A DNA stretch of 23,949 nucleotides. It comes from Collinsella sp. (GTDB lineage: Bacteria > Actinomycetota > Coriobacteriia > Coriobacteriales > Coriobacteriaceae). The notes below the pieces were generated by a model. It saw nothing but the letters and a program-made list of their open reading frames with translations, had not been told where the DNA came from and did no database searches. Shown here in pieces: positions 22,553-23,949 of this stretch (its first letter is position 1; each line of letters starts with the position of its first letter). Position numbers and translations under genes: made by a program. The stretch lies in the NCBI GenBank assembly GCA_014871545.1, contig WGSR01000004.1, positions 1-23,949 on the forward strand, written 5' to 3'.

Positions 22553-23278
22553 ATGACGGTCTATGTGACGGGCGATATTCACGGCGGCGTCGACATGCAA
22601 AAGCTTCGCGACTGGGATCTTGGGGATGGTCTGACGAGTGACGACTATCTCATCATCGCGGGCGACTTTGGCTTTCCGTGGGATTTCTCTGCCGAGGAAT
22701 GTGCCGACATCGCCTGGCTGGAGTCGCGCCCCTATACCGTGCTGTTCGCCGACGGCAACCACGAACGTTTCGATCACTGGGCGGAGCGTCCCATGGAACT
22801 GTGGCACGGCGGCCTGACGCAGCGCCTGTCGGACACCTCGCCCATCCGACGCCTGACGCGCGGCGAGGTTTTTGAGCTCGACGGCTCAACGATCTTTACC
22901 ATGGGCGGCGCCACGAGCGTGGATAAGGAATACCGCATTCCGTATTCCAGCTGGTGGCCGCAGGAGCTGCCGGACGAGCGCAACTTTGAGGAGGCGCGGG
23001 CAAAGCTCGACAGCGTGGGTTGGAAGGTCGACTATGCGATCACCCATACCTGCTCCACGCGCATGCTTTCGCCCACGCTTTACCCGGCACCTGGCTGGAA
23101 TTATCCCGATGTCGATCGACTCACCACGTTTTTCGACGAGCTGGAGGACCACCTGGACTACAAGCGCTGGTACTACGGGCATTTTTATCGTGACGCCAAC
23201 CCAGCCGAGTGCCACACCGTGCTCTACGACTGTATTGTCCGCCTGGGCGACGAACTCCAGCCCTGGGATGTCGCGTAG
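22553..23278 (+). CDS. Calcineurin-like metallophosphoesterase
   Basis: A 241-residue phosphoesterase. Metal-site motifs are GDIHGG (D8, H10), AGDFGFPWD (D38), DGNHE (N69, H70), TMGGATSVDK, ITHTCS (H165) and YYGHFY (H210). The final GH-x-H motif appears as GHFY, so the last histidine is replaced. Substrate unknown; relatives include phage and chromosomal phosphodiesterases and phosphatases. The ATG at 22553 fits the family's N-terminus starting at the first strand; an in-frame start at 22517 would add 12 residues. The ribosome-binding site (GGGAAGTGG) is only moderate. The gene ends 15 bp from the convergent gluQRS, with no room for a terminator. Confidence 0.88.
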   Translation: MTVYVTGDIHGGVDMQKLRDWDLGDGLTSDDYLIIAGDFGFPWDFSAEECADIAWLESRPYTVLFADGNHERFDHWAERPMELWHGGLTQRLSDTSPIRRLTRGEVFELDGSTIFTMGGATSVDKEYRIPYSSWWPQELPDERNFEEARAKLDSVGWKVDYAITHTCSTRMLSPTLYPAPGWNYPDVDRLTTFFDELEDHLDYKRWYYGHFYRDANPAECHTVLYDCIVRLGDELQPWDVA

Positions 23279-23293
23279 GGGCGGGGTGGCTGG

Positions 23294-23949
23294 CTACTCG
23301 ACCGTTACAGTGATGTTTTCCCGATGCGTGCGGATAACATCCCAGCTAAAGTGCTCGACCAGCTGCTCGGCAGAGCGCGGTGTGGCGTCCGGCGCGATGC
23401 CTGTTTGCCCGGCGAGCCAGCCCAGTAGTGCCTCGGGCGCGCCAAAGCGGGTGCGGAGCTCGCCCAGGTCCAGGTCGCGGTCGCGCTTGGAAAGGCGGCG
23501 GCCATCCGGCGACATGAGCAGCGGAATGTGCGCGTAGTGCGGCGTGGGAAGTTCCAGCAAATGCTGCAGGTAGATTTGGCGCGGCGTGGAGCCCAGCAGA
23601 TCGCATCCGCGCACGACCTCGGTGACGCCCATGGCAGCGTCGTCGACCACCACGGCCAGCTGATAGGCAAACACGCCGTCGCTGCGGCGCACCAAAAAGT
23701 CGCCGCATTCGGTGGCGAGTGCTTCGCATTGGGCTCCATACGTGCGGTCCACGAATTCGATCACATCGTTTGCGAGGTCGTCGACGGCGGGTACGCGCAG
23801 GCGCGTGGCCGGAGCGCGCAGAGCGCTGCGGCGGGCAACCTCCTCGGCAGAAAGGTCTCGGCAGGCGCCGCGGTAGATGGGCATGCCGTCGCTCGCGTGC
23901 GGCGCGCTCGCGGCGTGGAGTTCGGCACGCGTGCAAAAACAGGGATAGG
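23294..23949 (-). CDS. gluQRS: Glutamyl-Q tRNA(Asp) synthetase, C-terminal part (truncated by window edge)
   Basis: About 217 residues of a GluRS-like protein without anticodon-binding domain. The frame runs to the window's right edge, so the N-terminal HIGH region is missing from view. Near the edge are zinc-site residues in YPCFCTR and IYRGACR, plus the linking SAPHASDG. Further on, FLVRRSDGVFAYQLAVVVDD, LGSTPRQIYL and the KMSKS equivalent RRLSKRDRD are GluQ-RS signatures. The enzyme glutamylates queuosine in tRNA-Asp. The internal Met at 23884 is not the start, because the zinc-site segment upstream of it is conserved. Full-length GluRS is less likely, because the protein ends soon after the KMSKS region. 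Confidence 0.9.
   Translation of the reverse strand, partial: YPCFCTRAELHAASAPHASDGMPIYRGACRDLSAEEVARRSALRAPATRLRVPAVDDLANDVIEFVDRTYGAQCEALATECGDFLVRRSDGVFAYQLAVVVDDAAMGVTEVVRGCDLLGSTPRQIYLQHLLELPTPHYAHIPLLMSPDGRRLSKRDRDLDLGELRTRFGAPEALLGWLAGQTGIAPDATPRSAEQLVEHFSWDVIRTHRENITVTVE

Noticed and set aside
23294..23884. Complete 196-residue protein starting at 23884
   Set aside because: The frame continues upstream to the window edge and encodes the conserved GluQ-RS zinc-site residues, so the gene is cut by the edge.

Overview
The window is GC-rich with tightly packed genes. Gene content and order point to an anaerobic gut actinobacterium of the Coriobacteriia, most like Collinsella. This assignment rests on recollection of family features (short-form HisG with HisZ, eno-ftsB/divIC-ppx order, protein texture), not on a database search. 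Both edges cut genes: 17 codons of an unrecognised C-terminus on the left, and the C-terminal part of GluQ-RS on the right.

Region 1 (129-10141) is dominated by a complete histidine pathway. After a TIM-barrel sugar-phosphate epimerase-like gene, the order is hisZ-hisG (one fused reading frame), hisD, hisC, hisB, hisH, hisA, hisF, then a 94-nt imperfect palindrome, then hisI and hisE. A convergent PHP-family histidinol phosphatase at 9230-10141 supplies the one enzyme missing from the operon, since HisB here is dehydratase only. All ten steps from PRPP and ATP to histidine are therefore covered.

Region 2 (10142-15897) starts with a 331-bp divergent intergenic region holding a 65-nt palindrome. 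It continues with a stand-alone LarC C-terminal domain, a YfcE-like phosphodiesterase, MazG, enolase, a DivIC/FtsB-like division protein and a Ppx/GppA phosphatase. Intrinsic terminators follow mazG and eno.

Region 3 (15898-17700) looks like an accessory insert. It carries an AAA ATPase with a DUF4143/PD-(D/E)XK-like C-terminus on the minus strand, preceded by three 33-bp-spaced copies of a TTTTCC-ATC-GGAAAA palindrome. It is bracketed by two related long palindromes whose outer arms are conserved and whose inner arms covary. A tRNA-Leu(UAA) gene with its own terminator lies next to it. This is the best candidate in the window for an undescribed module.

Region 4 (17714-23949) holds a membrane-anchored TPR-like protein (minus), an orphan PTS IIB protein with a VOC-domain protein, a strong bidirectional terminator, a minus-strand operon (UBA-like DUF4342 membrane protein, OmpR-type response regulator, sensor kinase), a small two-helix membrane protein, a metallophosphoesterase and the partial gluQRS.
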